From Salibacterium qingdaonense (GTDB lineage: Bacteria > Bacillota > Bacilli > Bacillales > Marinococcaceae), in the NCBI RefSeq assembly GCF_900114715.1, contig NZ_FOTY01000002.1, positions 124,001 through 188,000 on the forward strand: a stretch of DNA of 64,000 nt, in the 5' to 3' direction. A program made the position numbers and the translations under genes. Positions 42,533 to 51,101 of the stretch are shown one piece after another. Positions within the stretch are counted from its first letter, which is position 1, and every line of letters starts with the position of its first letter. Under the pieces are notes generated by a model. It searched no databases. It had not been told where the DNA came from and saw only the letters and a list, made by a program, of their open reading frames with translations.

Positions 42533-43402
42533 ATGCCGCAGGTTGAAGATCTTCGGAGCCATGTACCAAAGCGTGATGAAACGAGAAAGGAAAGCAGCAT
42601 TCGCAAGATCATCCGCCATCATTCCGCGACAACAAGCGGAGATTTCTGGTCGTTTTGGCATCAGACGTGGAGTCAGTTCACCCCGGCATGGCAGACAGGT
42701 GGATATCACGAAATTATTCTCCGCGATGGCACGGTGCAGGTCTGCTACGCACCTTCCATGGTCACAAACGGAGTATCCGGCCACAATTCCTATACGTACC
42801 ATATCTGCCTTGTCGGGGATGGTTCGTTTACCGATGTCCAGGAAAAGTCATGGCATGAAAGGGTAGAGCGAGCGATGAAGAACCTTCAGTTAAGTGTCTC
42901 GGATGTTCTCGGACACAGAGAACTTCCGGGGACATCTACACTATGTCCCGGTATCGAGATGAACGAGGTAAGGGCAGCATTATGGTCCGGAGAACCTCTA
43001 ACAGGTAGTGAGTCCATTATCCTTAATATGGGAGACGCCGGGCAGCAGGTACAGCAGCTTCAGGCTGATCTGATGCAGGCCGGAGAAAATCTGTCGATAT
43101 ACGGTGCAGACGGACAGTTCGGTACAGAAACACAGGCTGCGGTGGAAGCATTTCAGAGAAAACATGGATTGAAAGAAGACGGAATCGCAGGTCCCCGCAC
43201 GATGGAAAAACTGGAGGAAGTTCTGTCCGAAGGGGGTGATACAGTGGACGATCATACGCCGAATCCTTCCCACCAGAGCGCGTGGAAATGGGCGGAAGAG
43301 CAGGGTCTGTTGAATGGAAAATACCCAAGAGAACCTGTCTCAAGAGAGCAGCTGGCAACCGTGCTTCATCGTTATCATCAAATGATAAAAGGAGAATCAT
43401 AG
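42533..43402 (+). CDS. N-acetylmuramoyl-L-alanine amidase with peptidoglycan-binding domain
   Basis: 289 residues from ATG at 42533, GGAGG 7 bp upstream. Amidase_2/PGRP-type catalytic domain (about 20-150) with zinc ligands in IIRHHSATTSGDFW, NSYTYHICLVGDG and GHRELPGTSTLCPG. A peptidoglycan-binding-1 domain follows (GDAGQQVQQLQADLMQAGEN to GIAGPRTMEKLEE), and the last 45 residues, HQSAWKWAEEQGLLNGKYPR, form a short SLH-like or wall-binding helix pair seen in phage lysins. No signal peptide, so a lysin of phage origin is likely. Confidence 0.88.
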   Translation: MPQVEDLRSHVPKRDETRKESSIRKIIRHHSATTSGDFWSFWHQTWSQFTPAWQTGGYHEIILRDGTVQVCYAPSMVTNGVSGHNSYTYHICLVGDGSFTDVQEKSWHERVERAMKNLQLSVSDVLGHRELPGTSTLCPGIEMNEVRAALWSGEPLTGSESIILNMGDAGQQVQQLQADLMQAGENLSIYGADGQFGTETQAAVEAFQRKHGLKEDGIAGPRTMEKLEEVLSEGGDTVDDHTPNPSHQSAWKWAEEQGLLNGKYPREPVSREQLATVLHRYHQMIKGES

Positions 43403-43403
43403 G

Positions 43404-43514
43404 ATGTGGAAAAAACTAAAACAGATGTGGAAGTCTTTGTTTACCAAGGACAAGCGTCCACAGAAGCCGGAAGAGGGCGAAGGCGACACCGAGACCGAAA
43501 AGAACGAAATTTAA
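43404..43514 (+). CDS. 36-residue small charged protein behind the amidase
   Basis: ATG starts 2 bp after the amidase stop, with AAAAGGAGAA 7 bp upstream. The product begins MWKKLKQMWKSLFTKDKRPQ and ends in an acidic tail (KPEEGEGDTETEKNEI). An amphipathic start followed by a charged tail resembles small phage lysis or membrane-associated proteins, and coupling with the amidase supports that idea. No family recognised. Confidence 0.55.
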   Translation: MWKKLKQMWKSLFTKDKRPQKPEEGEGDTETEKNEI

Positions 43515-43519
43515 TGGAT

Positions 43520-43543
43520 TTCAGGTTCCTGAGGGAACCTGAA
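43520..43543. other. perfect hairpin after the 36-codon gene
   Basis: TTCAGGTTCC and GGAACCTGAA around a 4-nt loop. On the + strand it is followed by A residues, not T, so it is not a standard terminator; it may protect the 3' end of the message. Confidence 0.5.
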
Positions 43544-43618
43544 AAAATAATGAATATCCCTTGCGTCTTTGCTCTTTCCGTCTTATAATAAAGAATGTCG
43601 TTGATTTGAAGATAACAT

Positions 43619-43693
43619 GAGCCGTTAGTTCAGTGGGAGAACGCCTGCTTGACAGGCAGGAGGTCACTGGTTCGAATCCAGTACGGCTCACCA
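43619..43693 (+). tRNA. tRNA-Val (anticodon GAC)
   Basis: 75 nt including the encoded CCA. Acceptor stem GAGCCGT with ACGGCTC, D-arm with TAGTTCAGTGGGAGA, anticodon stem CCTGC and GCAGG around loop TTGACAG, TpsiC arm GGTTCGAATCC. Anticodon GAC reads GUC valine codons. It is a solitary tRNA followed by its own terminator. Confidence 0.96.
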
Positions 43694-43708
43694 TACATAA
43701 TACGCAGG

Positions 43709-43750
43709 TGGCGCCGGTTCGAGGATACCCTCGGCCCGGCGTCATTTTTT
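43709..43750 (+). terminator. terminator of tRNA-Val
   Basis: Long stem TGGCGCCGG..CGAGG paired with CCTCG..CCGGCGTCA, then six T. Confidence 0.88.
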
Positions 43751-44076
43751 AACTGAACGCGATTTTCAAACAAATTGCAAACCTTTACCCGAATAAAGTG
43801 TTATTGATTTTATCAGCTATAACAGAGTGTATTGAGGTGGAAGACGGGGTGAGGTAATAGGCGGGCGGCCCGGACTTGCGATGAAAAATTCAGAGGAGGC
43901 TGAACCGGGGGAGGAAGAAATAGCTGCGCATGTGGACAGGTTACACTTAGCTGGACAGATTCGTTAAGGTTATATAGACTTAAATCAAATAAACGCTGGG
44001 GAGAATCAATAGGGTCGGACGAACAAGAAGAAGCTTTACGAAAGAATGTAAAGAACAAAAGGAAGGAGGAGTTTAC
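43751..44076. other. gene-poor gap upstream of the LysR gene
   Basis: 326 bp. It holds only a short frame (ATG near 43880, about 28 codons, MKNSEEAEPGEEEIAAHVDR) behind no convincing RBS. Composition is purine-rich. It could be a decayed gene; I see no clear promoter, repeat or RNA element. Confidence 0.4.
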
Positions 44077-44997
44077 GTGACATTGCAGCAATTGAGATAT
44101 GTGATTGAAGTGGCGAAGCAGCGATCAATTAGTAAAGCTGCCCATCAATTGTTTATCAGCCAGCCAAGTCTGTCGAATGCGATTAAAGAATTGGAGAGTG
44201 AACTGGGGATTTCGATTTTTTCCCGTACGAACAAGGGAATTGTTATTACGTCAGAGGGTTCGGAGTTTTTAGGTTACGCCAGGCAGGTAATGGAACAGAC
44301 AGAATTGCTTGAAAACCGCTATGCCAATACGGCTCAACCCCCGCAGCAGCACTTCTCTGTATCGGCCCAGCATTATGCCTTTGCGGTCAGTGCGTTTGTG
44401 AAACTGTTGAAAAATTACGATCGCGACGAATATGAGTTTACGTTACGAGAAACGAGGACCTATGAAATCATTGAGGATGTAAAGAACCTTCGTAGTGAAA
44501 TTGGGATTTTGTATCTAAATGATTTTAACCAACAGGTCATTCGAAAGTTTCTGAGAGAGGGAAATTTAACGTTTCATGAGCTGTTTCAGGCCAGACCGCA
44601 TGTGTTCATCAGTTCAACGAATCCACTCGCAGCTGAGAAATATGTTACCTTAGCTGATTTGGATCCTTACCCATATTTGTCTTTTGAACAAGGGGACTAT
44701 AATTCGTTTCATTTCTCCGAGGAGATATTAAGCACCATCTCAAGGCGCAAAAATATTCGTGTCAGTGACCGGGCCACGTTGTTTAACCTGCTGATAGGAT
44801 TGAATGGATACACGATTTCCACAGGTATAATCAGTTATGACATCAACGACGATGATATTGTGGCGGTGCCGCTTAACGTGGATGAGAGCATTACAGTCGG
44901 GTATATTCAACATAAGAATGCAGCAAACAGCCCGCTGGCAGCGATTTATATCAATTTCTTAAAGGAAACGATTACCGAAGAATTAACTTTGCTATAG
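44077..44997 (+). CDS. LysR-family transcriptional regulator
   Basis: 306 residues. N-terminal helix-turn-helix MTLQQLRYVIEVAKQRSISK to PSLSNAIKELESELG; the effector domain (90-300) has FHELFQARPHVFISSTNPLA and LLIGLNGYTISTGIISYDIN, resembling the CmbR/MetR-like regulators of sulfur amino acid genes in Firmicutes. GTG start behind GGAAGGAGG. It is followed at 94 bp by a homocysteine methyltransferase gene in the same direction, which is the likely target. Confidence 0.88.
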   Translation: MTLQQLRYVIEVAKQRSISKAAHQLFISQPSLSNAIKELESELGISIFSRTNKGIVITSEGSEFLGYARQVMEQTELLENRYANTAQPPQQHFSVSAQHYAFAVSAFVKLLKNYDRDEYEFTLRETRTYEIIEDVKNLRSEIGILYLNDFNQQVIRKFLREGNLTFHELFQARPHVFISSTNPLAAEKYVTLADLDPYPYLSFEQGDYNSFHFSEEILSTISRRKNIRVSDRATLFNLLIGLNGYTISTGIISYDINDDDIVAVPLNVDESITVGYIQHKNAANSPLAAIYINFLKETITEELTLL

Positions 44998-45013
44998 GTT
45001 GAAACTATGACAA

Positions 45014-45037
45014 AGCATAGGCTTTACGTGTTATGCT
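45014..45037. promoter_or_regulatory. candidate LysR operator
   Basis: AGCATA, 12-nt spacer, TATGCT between the regulator and the methyltransferase gene. The inverted repeat lies where a LysR activator would bind. Only a candidate. Confidence 0.4.
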
Positions 45038-45091
45038 ATACCATTATTCAATGCTACACTGACCCTACATTACTAAAGGAGAGGGTTAGCA

Positions 45092-46144
45092 GTGGGGAAA
45101 AGAAGTTTAGAACAAAGATTAAATGAAGGCACAGTCGTTGCAGCCGAAGGATATTTATTTGAAATGGAGCGCAGAGGTTACTTACAGGCTGGATCGTTTG
45201 TACCAGAAGTAGCGCTGGAGCACCCGGAGGTGTTAAAGCAGGTATATCGAGATTACATGAATGCCGGTTCAGATGTGGTTTTAGCTTTCACCTATAATGC
45301 CCACCGTGAAAAAATGAGAATTATAGGGAAAGAACATTTACATGAGCCGTTAAACCGAAATGCAATTCGTTTGGCGAAAGAAGTGGCAAAAGAACATCCT
45401 GTAGAAGAAGCGTTAGTTGCAGGCAACATTTCGAATACGAATATTTTTGATCCGGAAGATGCTGATTCTGCGGAAGAAGTGAGAAGTATATTTGCAGAAA
45501 TGGCCGCGTGGTGCAAAGAAGAAGGCGTCGATTTTATAAACGGAGAAACGTTTTACTACCATGAAGAGGCTGTTATTGCGCTGGAGGAAATTCAAAAGCA
45601 GGGTCTGCCGGCAGTCGTTACATTGGGGCTGATGGGCGAAAATATAATGCGGGATGGTTATACCGTTGAACAATCCTGTAACATTCTTTCTGAAAAAGGC
45701 GCGTTAGTGGTTGGGATGAACTGTTTCCGCGGACCAGATACGATGCAGCCATACCTGAAGGGAATTAGAAATGAGGTAGAAGGGCATGTCGGTGGATTGC
45801 CCATTCCATATCGCACGACAGAAGAACACCCGACGTTCTTCAACCTGCCTGATGGAGGATGCAGCTGTTCCCTGCCGACCGAAACCACGTTCCCGACATC
45901 CTTGGACCCGCTTTATCACAATCGGTACGAATTAGCAGAATGGGCGAAAGAAGCAAAAGATATAGGCATTCATTATATTGGTCTTTGCTGCGGGGCCTCC
46001 CCTGCGATGATCAGAGCAATAGCAGAAGCAATAGGATACGAAACCATTAATTCCAAATATTCACCGGATATGGAGAAACACTTCTTATTCGGCAAAGATG
46101 AAACACTGAAGGATCATAATCTAAACTACAGTAAAAAAGCATAA
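45092..46144 (+). CDS. homocysteine S-methyltransferase family protein, betaine-homocysteine type
   Basis: 350 residues, GTG start with GGAGAGGG. TIM-barrel Hcy-binding domain with VVAAEGYLFEMERRGYLQAG, LAFTYNAHREKMRIIGKEHL, and zinc ligands in VVGMNCFRGPD and HYIGLCCGASPAMIRA (Cys and Cys-Cys). The length and sequence resemble BHMT rather than the shorter YitJ or MmuM enzymes. It would pass a methyl group from betaine or S-methylmethionine to homocysteine. In a betaine-accumulating halophile this links osmolyte turnover with methionine formation. Confidence 0.83.
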   Translation: MGKRSLEQRLNEGTVVAAEGYLFEMERRGYLQAGSFVPEVALEHPEVLKQVYRDYMNAGSDVVLAFTYNAHREKMRIIGKEHLHEPLNRNAIRLAKEVAKEHPVEEALVAGNISNTNIFDPEDADSAEEVRSIFAEMAAWCKEEGVDFINGETFYYHEEAVIALEEIQKQGLPAVVTLGLMGENIMRDGYTVEQSCNILSEKGALVVGMNCFRGPDTMQPYLKGIRNEVEGHVGGLPIPYRTTEEHPTFFNLPDGGCSCSLPTETTFPTSLDPLYHNRYELAEWAKEAKDIGIHYIGLCCGASPAMIRAIAEAIGYETINSKYSPDMEKHFLFGKDETLKDHNLNYSKKA

Positions 46145-46212
46145 GTCATATGGGGAGAGGGGAAGCAGGAAAGCGATAATAAATATAGCTTTAATCGGGC
46201 GCTTATGAACAA

Positions 46213-46255
46213 GATGGATGCATTCTTCATGAACGGAAGCTGCATCCATTTTTAA
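46213..46255 (+). terminator. intrinsic terminator
   Basis: ATGGATGCA paired with TGCATCCAT and TTTTTAA. It lies 70 bp past the methyltransferase. The rest of 46145-46421 shows nothing else. Confidence 0.8.
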
Positions 46256-46421
46256 TACTGGTGTAACTGCTGGATTAGAGTTAACACTTTTGCTTGATAA
46301 GATTGATCACTTTGTGTATTACGAATTCCTCTCTGCCCCTTTTCTTGAAGAGAAACAGCAACTTTCTGTCTTTTTATGAACATGTGTGGAATTTTTTATG
46401 GATTATGCAATTTCAGAGTAA

Positions 46422-46916
46422 TTACTTGTAAACGTTAAATTTTGAGTATATGAATTCAAAATAAAGAATGGTGATGCTTTGGATCGTTAAAAAAACGGCA
46501 AATGAAAACAACGGTTGATATCCATTTTTAAAGTTTATAATTTCAAGCCAAGTGAATGCGGTCTGCACCCCAACACCAACTAAAGAAAAGATTGCAATAT
46601 ACCATAAAAAAACATTCTTATAAGATCTAAACACTTCATAAAAGTATATAAAGATGTAACTCGAAGGAGCAAATAACAGATAATACAAAATATCAAATAA
46701 TTCATAATCAGGTGAATCATTAATTATATAGAAATTAATGATTCCGCCGCCGATCGTAAAATCAAATAAAAATCCAAAGGAGACTCCCCATACTGAAAAC
46801 AATAGAGTTATGTCTCTTGTGAATTTTTTGGGAAGCAGGAATAAAGCACCGTAAGCCAGTAAAAGCATTATCAATAGACATATTTCGTTTGTATCAAAGC
46901 CTGCCCATAACGTCAC
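46422..46916 (-). CDS. CBO0543-like integral membrane protein, second of a pair
   Basis: 164 residues with five hydrophobic segments and the words LFLLPKKFTRDITLLFSVWG, FLFDFTIGGGIINFYIINDS and LFAPSSYIFIYFYEVFRSYK, which match a family of spore-former membrane proteins of unknown function. Its start overlaps by 4 bp the stop of the gene before it, so both are made from one transcript. Composition is A/T-rich. Confidence 0.7.
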   Translation of the reverse strand: MTLWAGFDTNEICLLIMLLLAYGALFLLPKKFTRDITLLFSVWGVSFGFLFDFTIGGGIINFYIINDSPDYELFDILYYLLFAPSSYIFIYFYEVFRSYKNVFLWYIAIFSLVGVGVQTAFTWLEIINFKNGYQPLFSFAVFLTIQSITILYFEFIYSKFNVYK

Positions 46917-47383
46917 GTGTATGTCACCTCTCTATCTGCAATCTTTCGTATCAACAGAAGCGAGTAATAGGCAATGACATGTAGCAGCAAATAGTAAATG
47001 GCATCAAATCCCAAGTTCCATTTTACATAATCCGCTATGTTTAAAATGGCGGACAAACTTGATAAAAACAGCAGTATGATTAAAGATACCAAAACAACGA
47101 ATATCATGTTTGATTTATGAACCAGATTTAATTGAGTGATTAGGATTACTGGAATGATTACACTTCTAAGTAATAAAAAAGCTGTATAAATCATACCTTC
47201 TTCTGTTAATTCAATCCGTTCCATGCTCTCATATACAATCCAACCCCAGTTAATATTGATAATAAGAATAACCATAAATACAAATGTATTTTCTATAATC
47301 GATAATTTCTTTGGCATCATCAAAAATGCTGTTGTTATAAACCATGCAGCAAAGAAAAATGAGGCAAAAGCCATATAGATCAC
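46913..47383 (-). CDS. integral membrane protein of unknown function, first of a pair
   Basis: 156 residues, five hydrophobic segments, with MPKKLSIIENTFVFMVILII, INWGWIVYESMERIELTEEG and YYLLLHVIAYYSLLLIRKIA. It resembles its downstream partner in size and topology (PKKL/PKKF motif after the first helix). AAGGAGTG precedes ATG. No named function. Confidence 0.7.
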   Translation of the reverse strand: MIYMAFASFFFAAWFITTAFLMMPKKLSIIENTFVFMVILIININWGWIVYESMERIELTEEGMIYTAFLLLRSVIIPVILITQLNLVHKSNMIFVVLVSLIILLFLSSLSAILNIADYVKWNLGFDAIYYLLLHVIAYYSLLLIRKIADREVTYT

Positions 47384-47701
47384 ACTCCTTATCCATATTG
47401 ATATTATGTGTGTTTCAGGTAACAGGTATTCAAAAAAGAGGATGCTCTATATGTCATTTGCAGATACATTGTAAACTTTGACAAAAATAAGTTTGCCGGT
47501 CGATTAATATATAATGTATTTTTTCGATACCGACGGAGACAGCCTGCTTTTAGTTGGAATACGTGGAGAAAATATGTGATATGCAAACGGGCCGGATGAC
47601 GTTGTTGACTGCAAAAGATGCTGGCGGAGAAGCTATTCCTTCAAGAGTATCGGATTGTACTTTCCTTTATATAGAGAAAAAACCCAATTTTTGTGCAGCC
47701 T
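47384..47701. other. 318-bp gap without a supported gene
   Basis: A/T-rich stretch containing the promoter region of the membrane gene pair. Short frames on either strand lack an RBS and look like chance. A T-tract near 47680-47697 precedes the end of the next minus-strand gene. Nothing else recognised. Confidence 0.5.
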
Positions 47702-48157
47702 TCATTTTTGAATTATGACCGTCTCCTGCCATTTTTGAAAACTGTAAATTAACAGTGCGATCACAGTGGTTAATGCATAAACGCCGAAAGAATTAATGTT
47801 TATTAATTCATAAATACCTAAGTGTTCGTACCATGTACTTACCATAAAAGAAAGAAAGGCATCGATGATCAGGTTCGTGGTCATATACAGCCAAAAATGG
47901 TGATGCGTGAAATATAGAATGATGATGGTCCCGGCAAAAAACAAGCCGTAAACAAAAGACGTGATATTTGTCAGTAAAAAAATATTTTCTTCTATCTGCC
48001 ACCATTCAAACCGGTCCGCCACCTGAAAGACAAACGTAAGAATGAGCGTGCCGAACAAAGCCGACGGGAACACTTTTTTTATACGGGTATTGTTCAGGGG
48101 GATTAGTGCGAACCAGGGGAGGATAAAGGTCGCCCATAACAGCAGTTGATTAAACAA
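47702..48157 (-). CDS. CBO0543-family membrane protein
   Basis: 151 residues, five hydrophobic segments. TTG start at 48157 with AAAAGGACGG upstream. Family features are FNQLLLWATFILPWFALIPL, IKKVFPSALFGTLILTFVFQ, FEWWQIEENIFLLTNITSFV and ID-A-F in TTNLIIDAFLSFMVSTWYEH. The family is found in spore-formers and has no known role. It is separate from the related pair at 46422-47383. Confidence 0.72.
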   Translation of the reverse strand: MFNQLLLWATFILPWFALIPLNNTRIKKVFPSALFGTLILTFVFQVADRFEWWQIEENIFLLTNITSFVYGLFFAGTIIILYFTHHHFWLYMTTNLIIDAFLSFMVSTWYEHLGIYELININSFGVYALTTVIALLIYSFQKWQETVIIQK

Positions 48158-48286
48158 AAGATTACCGTCCTTTTAACCATTTTTCTTTACTCATTTCTTC
48201 TATCATGCCCAATTCATAAATATACAAACAGGAGAGGGAATGGCAGTAAGAAAATAACAAGATGATGGAAGAACGAGGAGACCGTG

Positions 48287-48745
48287 ATGGAAGAACGGGC
48301 AGGATTCGGGCTCAGATTGGGTGCATCTATTTTAGATTTCTTCATTACAGGGGCTGTGTTCAGTATGATGACATGGCTGATATACGGGGAGATTTACCGG
48401 GAGGAATGGAATATCACCGATTTTATCAGCTTGTCCTATCTTATTTTACTGCCGGTGTTCTGGCACGGCTATGTGATCGGCAAACGGATTGTCGGGATCC
48501 GGATCGTGAAGGATTCCGGGAAGGATGTCACGCTTGGTACGATGCTGATGCGGGTGCTCGTGGCAGGCCTTGTTTACGTAGGGACGCTTGGGATCGGAGT
48601 GATCGTGAGCGCGTTTATGGTCGGGCTCCGCGAAGACCGCAAAGCGATTCATGACTTCATCGCCGGAACGTACGTAGTGAAGACATCGGCAAGAATCCGC
48701 AAAGAAGCCGAACAATCCCAGCCGCCGGCCGATACGATCCGGTAG
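48287..48745 (+). CDS. RDD-family membrane protein
   Basis: 152 residues from ATG at 48287. RDD signature: ERAGFGLRLGASILDFFITG (the Arg and Asp pair), KRIVGIRIVKDSGKDVTLGT and REDRKAIHDFIAGTYVVKTS. Three membrane helices. Some members are Na+/H+ antiporters, others have no known role. The 12-bp word GATGGAAGAACG occurs at 48263 and again over the start codon, with the GAGGAG RBS between the copies, probably a recent duplication. Confidence 0.85.
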   Translation: MEERAGFGLRLGASILDFFITGAVFSMMTWLIYGEIYREEWNITDFISLSYLILLPVFWHGYVIGKRIVGIRIVKDSGKDVTLGTMLMRVLVAGLVYVGTLGIGVIVSAFMVGLREDRKAIHDFIAGTYVVKTSARIRKEAEQSQPPADTIR

Positions 48746-48820
48746 AATCCATAGGCAGAAAAGTTTCTACCCGGCACAATGGCCGGCCAGAAGGTGAAAA
48801 GTGTATTTAAGCGCGACTCT

Positions 48821-48929
48821 AAGATGTACTTTAAGCATTCCGGCACTGGATTGTGTCCCTTAGACGCCGGCTAACGGTCACAATCTCATCCGCCGAGAGG
48901 AATTGTGACCCGCAGGCTGCCGATCTGCT
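48821..48929. repeat. 109-bp repeat unit, copy A
   Basis: Aligns without gaps to 49192-49300 at an offset of 371 bp. Carries the inverted pair GGTCACAAT (48876-48884) and ATTGTGACC (48902-48910). Confidence 0.9.
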
Positions 48930-49040
48930 TGATGCTGCGGTGAAACACGGCTGCTTTCTATGCAGCCTCCAGCGGTTACGGACACTTTGGATGCCAAAAT
49001 GGCTCTAACCGGAGTTTTACAGACATTTTCATACCTGATA

Positions 49041-49066
49041 TGTCCAGTAAATCATTTTACTGGACA
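49041..49066. other. perfect 11-bp hairpin
   Basis: TGTCCAGTAAA and TTTACTGGACA around the loop TCAT, without a T run, so not a terminator. Confidence 0.8.
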
Positions 49067-49191
49067 CCTTCGATAGAAAAAACGATGAAAGAGTCCGTAA
49101 CCCCCCTTTTAGAGACATTCCGCCGCGCAAAATGTCTCTAACCGACACACTTCCAGCCCGGACAGCACATTGTGCCCTTCAGCTTCCCTAT

Positions 49192-49300
49192 AAAATGCCC
49201 TTCAGCCATTCCGGAACTGAATTGTGTCTTTTAGACGCCGGCTAACGGTCACAATCTCAGCCGTCGGGAGGAATTGTGACCCGCAGGCTGCCAATCTGCT
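49192..49300. repeat. 109-bp repeat unit, copy B
   Basis: Second copy of the unit at 48821-48929, roughly 85-90 percent identical by eye. The GGTCACAAT/ATTGTGACC hairpin arms are conserved exactly while loop bases differ, suggesting that the hairpin matters. Confidence 0.9.
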
Positions 49301-49318
49301 ACATTACTAATAATCGAA

Positions 49319-49540
49319 TCACACAATCTGGCATCCTGCATCATACAAAAAACAAAATAGCAAAAATAAACATAATGACAACAGACATGACCGAATCAAT
49401 ACCGTTCTGAAAATATGTGGTGAACTCTTCAAACCCGCTGCCGCAGGAATTAGTGTCATCCCGATAATGGGAGATAACTTTTTTGTGATCAACAGTGTTA
49501 CAATAGCAATGATTGTAAAAAAACTTATAAAGCGCACCAT
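49319..49540 (-). pseudogene. remnant of a CitMHS-type citrate/metal transporter
   Basis: 73 codons: the N-terminus MVRFISFFTIIAIVTLLITK followed by KLSPIIGMTLIPAAAGL resembles the first helix and loop of CitMHS transporters, and FLLFCFLYDAGCQIV resembles their later F-G-x-x-x-DAG segment, but the part between is scrambled and the protein then stops. Normal members have more than 400 residues. It is best read as a decayed gene; a real small membrane protein cannot be excluded. Confidence 0.45.
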
Positions 49541-49867
49541 CGGAATCTTGGTTATTCAGTTTTTGAACGCTTTCATTACATGTACCACAGCTGTTATTTC
49601 TTTTGATGTTTTGTATGTATTGATCATCTTTTCAATATATATTGGTTGTTCTATTCATAAAGTTTATGGAAGAAAATCTGTGCTTTCCGATTCAGCGCAG
49701 AGGTGGTAAGCGGAAGGACGGATATACACAGCGGCGGCCCTTTTAGTAAAATAAGAGAGGCATCTAAGGATATGAAAAAGAGGGATGTTGTCAATTGTCA
49801 TCCGGTCCGGAATAACACAGAATATGGGCAGCAGCGATCCGGAACCAGTGCGCATGGAGGGAAAACA

Positions 49868-50998
49868 ATGGATATCGTAATAAATATCATAAAAGAGTGG
49901 TGGGAGGCCTTTCTAGGCCTGCCATGGCTGAAAATAGGGATTGCATGTCTTATCTTCCTCGTGATTTTCACTTTCCGCAAAGTGTTCACGCGTTACATTT
50001 TTAAGATTGTGATGAGGTTTGCGCAAAAGTCGCCTGCCTCCTTTTTTACTAATATGCTGACTGCATTTGAGAAGCCGGTCCGTTTCTTTATCGGAGTACT
50101 TGGTGTGTACCTTGCCCTTCTCTATCTTCCTATACCTGCAGAGTCGATGAGTGTAATCAATACAGTGTACCGATCTATAGTCATTGTGGTGATCGGCTGG
50201 GGGCTGTTCAATTTCTCTTCATCGAGCTCCAATTTGTTTCACCGCTTCTCTCACAAAATGGAAGACGGAGCCGACAGTATGGTGATTCCATTTCTGTCGA
50301 AACTCACCCGATTTGCCATTGTACTGCTGACTATCACCCTGGTTGCCTACGAGTGGGGATATAATATTAATGGGCTGGTGGCCGGGCTCGGGCTCGGAGG
50401 TCTTGCTGTTGCACTTGCCGCCCAGGAAACGCTTAGTAACTTTCTCGGCGGTGTCATTATTGTGACGGAACGCCCTTTTAAAAGCGGTGACTGGATTGAG
50501 ACACCGACTGTTGAAGGCATGGTGGAGGATATCAGCTTTCGAAGTACGGAAGTCCGGACGTTTGCAGATTCGCTTGTCACGGTCCCGAATAAAGTTCTTG
50601 CCAATGAGGCAATAACCAACTGGTCGGAAATGAGTGTCCGCCGTATTATGTTTACAGTGGGAGTGGAATACGGCACAGCACCGGAAAAAATCGAAACCGT
50701 CGTACAGCGGGTGGATCAGCTGCTGCGTGATCATGAAGAGGTGGATAACGAATTGATTCTCGTTCGATTCAGCGAAATGAGTGAATCGTCTTACGATATT
50801 TTCGTCTATTTCTTCACAAAATCCACGGATTGGCTGAAATGGTATAAAGTAAAAGAAGAAATCAATCTGACCATTATCCGGATTCTCGAAGAAGAAGGGG
50901 TGAATGCGGCCTTTCCTTCCCGTTCGCTGTATGTGGAGAAGGTACCAAAAGACTGGCAGAATATCGCTGGGGATACATCCGGTCCGCAGGAAGAATAG
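49868..50998 (+). CDS. mechanosensitive ion channel, MscS family
   Basis: 376 residues from ATG at 49868, TGGAGGG 7 bp upstream; the longer open frame has no RBS. Four N-terminal helices, then the pore helix and hinge GLGLGGLAVALAAQETLSNF and LGGVIIVTERPFKSGDWIE, the beta domain EDISFRSTEVRTFADSLVTV, and the C-terminal vestibule. It opens under hypoosmotic shock to release solutes. One of two MscS genes in the window. Confidence 0.92.
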   Translation: MDIVINIIKEWWEAFLGLPWLKIGIACLIFLVIFTFRKVFTRYIFKIVMRFAQKSPASFFTNMLTAFEKPVRFFIGVLGVYLALLYLPIPAESMSVINTVYRSIVIVVIGWGLFNFSSSSSNLFHRFSHKMEDGADSMVIPFLSKLTRFAIVLLTITLVAYEWGYNINGLVAGLGLGGLAVALAAQETLSNFLGGVIIVTERPFKSGDWIETPTVEGMVEDISFRSTEVRTFADSLVTVPNKVLANEAITNWSEMSVRRIMFTVGVEYGTAPEKIETVVQRVDQLLRDHEEVDNELILVRFSEMSESSYDIFVYFFTKSTDWLKWYKVKEEINLTIIRILEEEGVNAAFPSRSLYVEKVPKDWQNIAGDTSGPQEE

Positions 50999-51101
50999 AT
51001 ATTGTGCGACATTTCTGTGACACCTTACCGCCAAGCGGTGGAAAATGCGCTCTGCTCCCTTTATAATAGCCAAGGATTCCATTGGAAAAGGGGGAGGCAT
51101 T

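Larger units (their letters stand above)
48746..49318. other. 573-bp non-coding region with a duplicated 109-bp unit and strong hairpins
   Basis: No supported gene. It contains two ungapped copies of a 109-bp unit (48821-48929, 49192-49300), a perfect 11-bp stem with a 4-nt loop (49041-49066), and an outer inverted pair GGTTACGGAC (48974-48983) and GTCCGTAACC (49093-49102) that encloses that hairpin. It could be a repeat island, a structured RNA, or DNA left after loss of a gene. Confidence 0.6.

Noticed and set aside
43520-43543. Terminator after the amidase operon
   Set aside because: The hairpin is perfect but followed by A residues on the coding strand, so it was listed only as a hairpin.
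43619-43693. tRNA-Val as an integration site of a genomic island
   Set aside because: No integrase gene lies nearby and no repeat of the tRNA 3' end was noticed.
44998-45091. SAM riboswitch or T-box before the methyltransferase gene
   Set aside because: The leader is under 100 bp and has neither riboswitch core nor T-box sequence.
49703-49867. Longer N-terminus of the MscS channel
   Set aside because: The extra 55 codons lack an RBS and membrane-protein character; ATG at 49868 has a good RBS.
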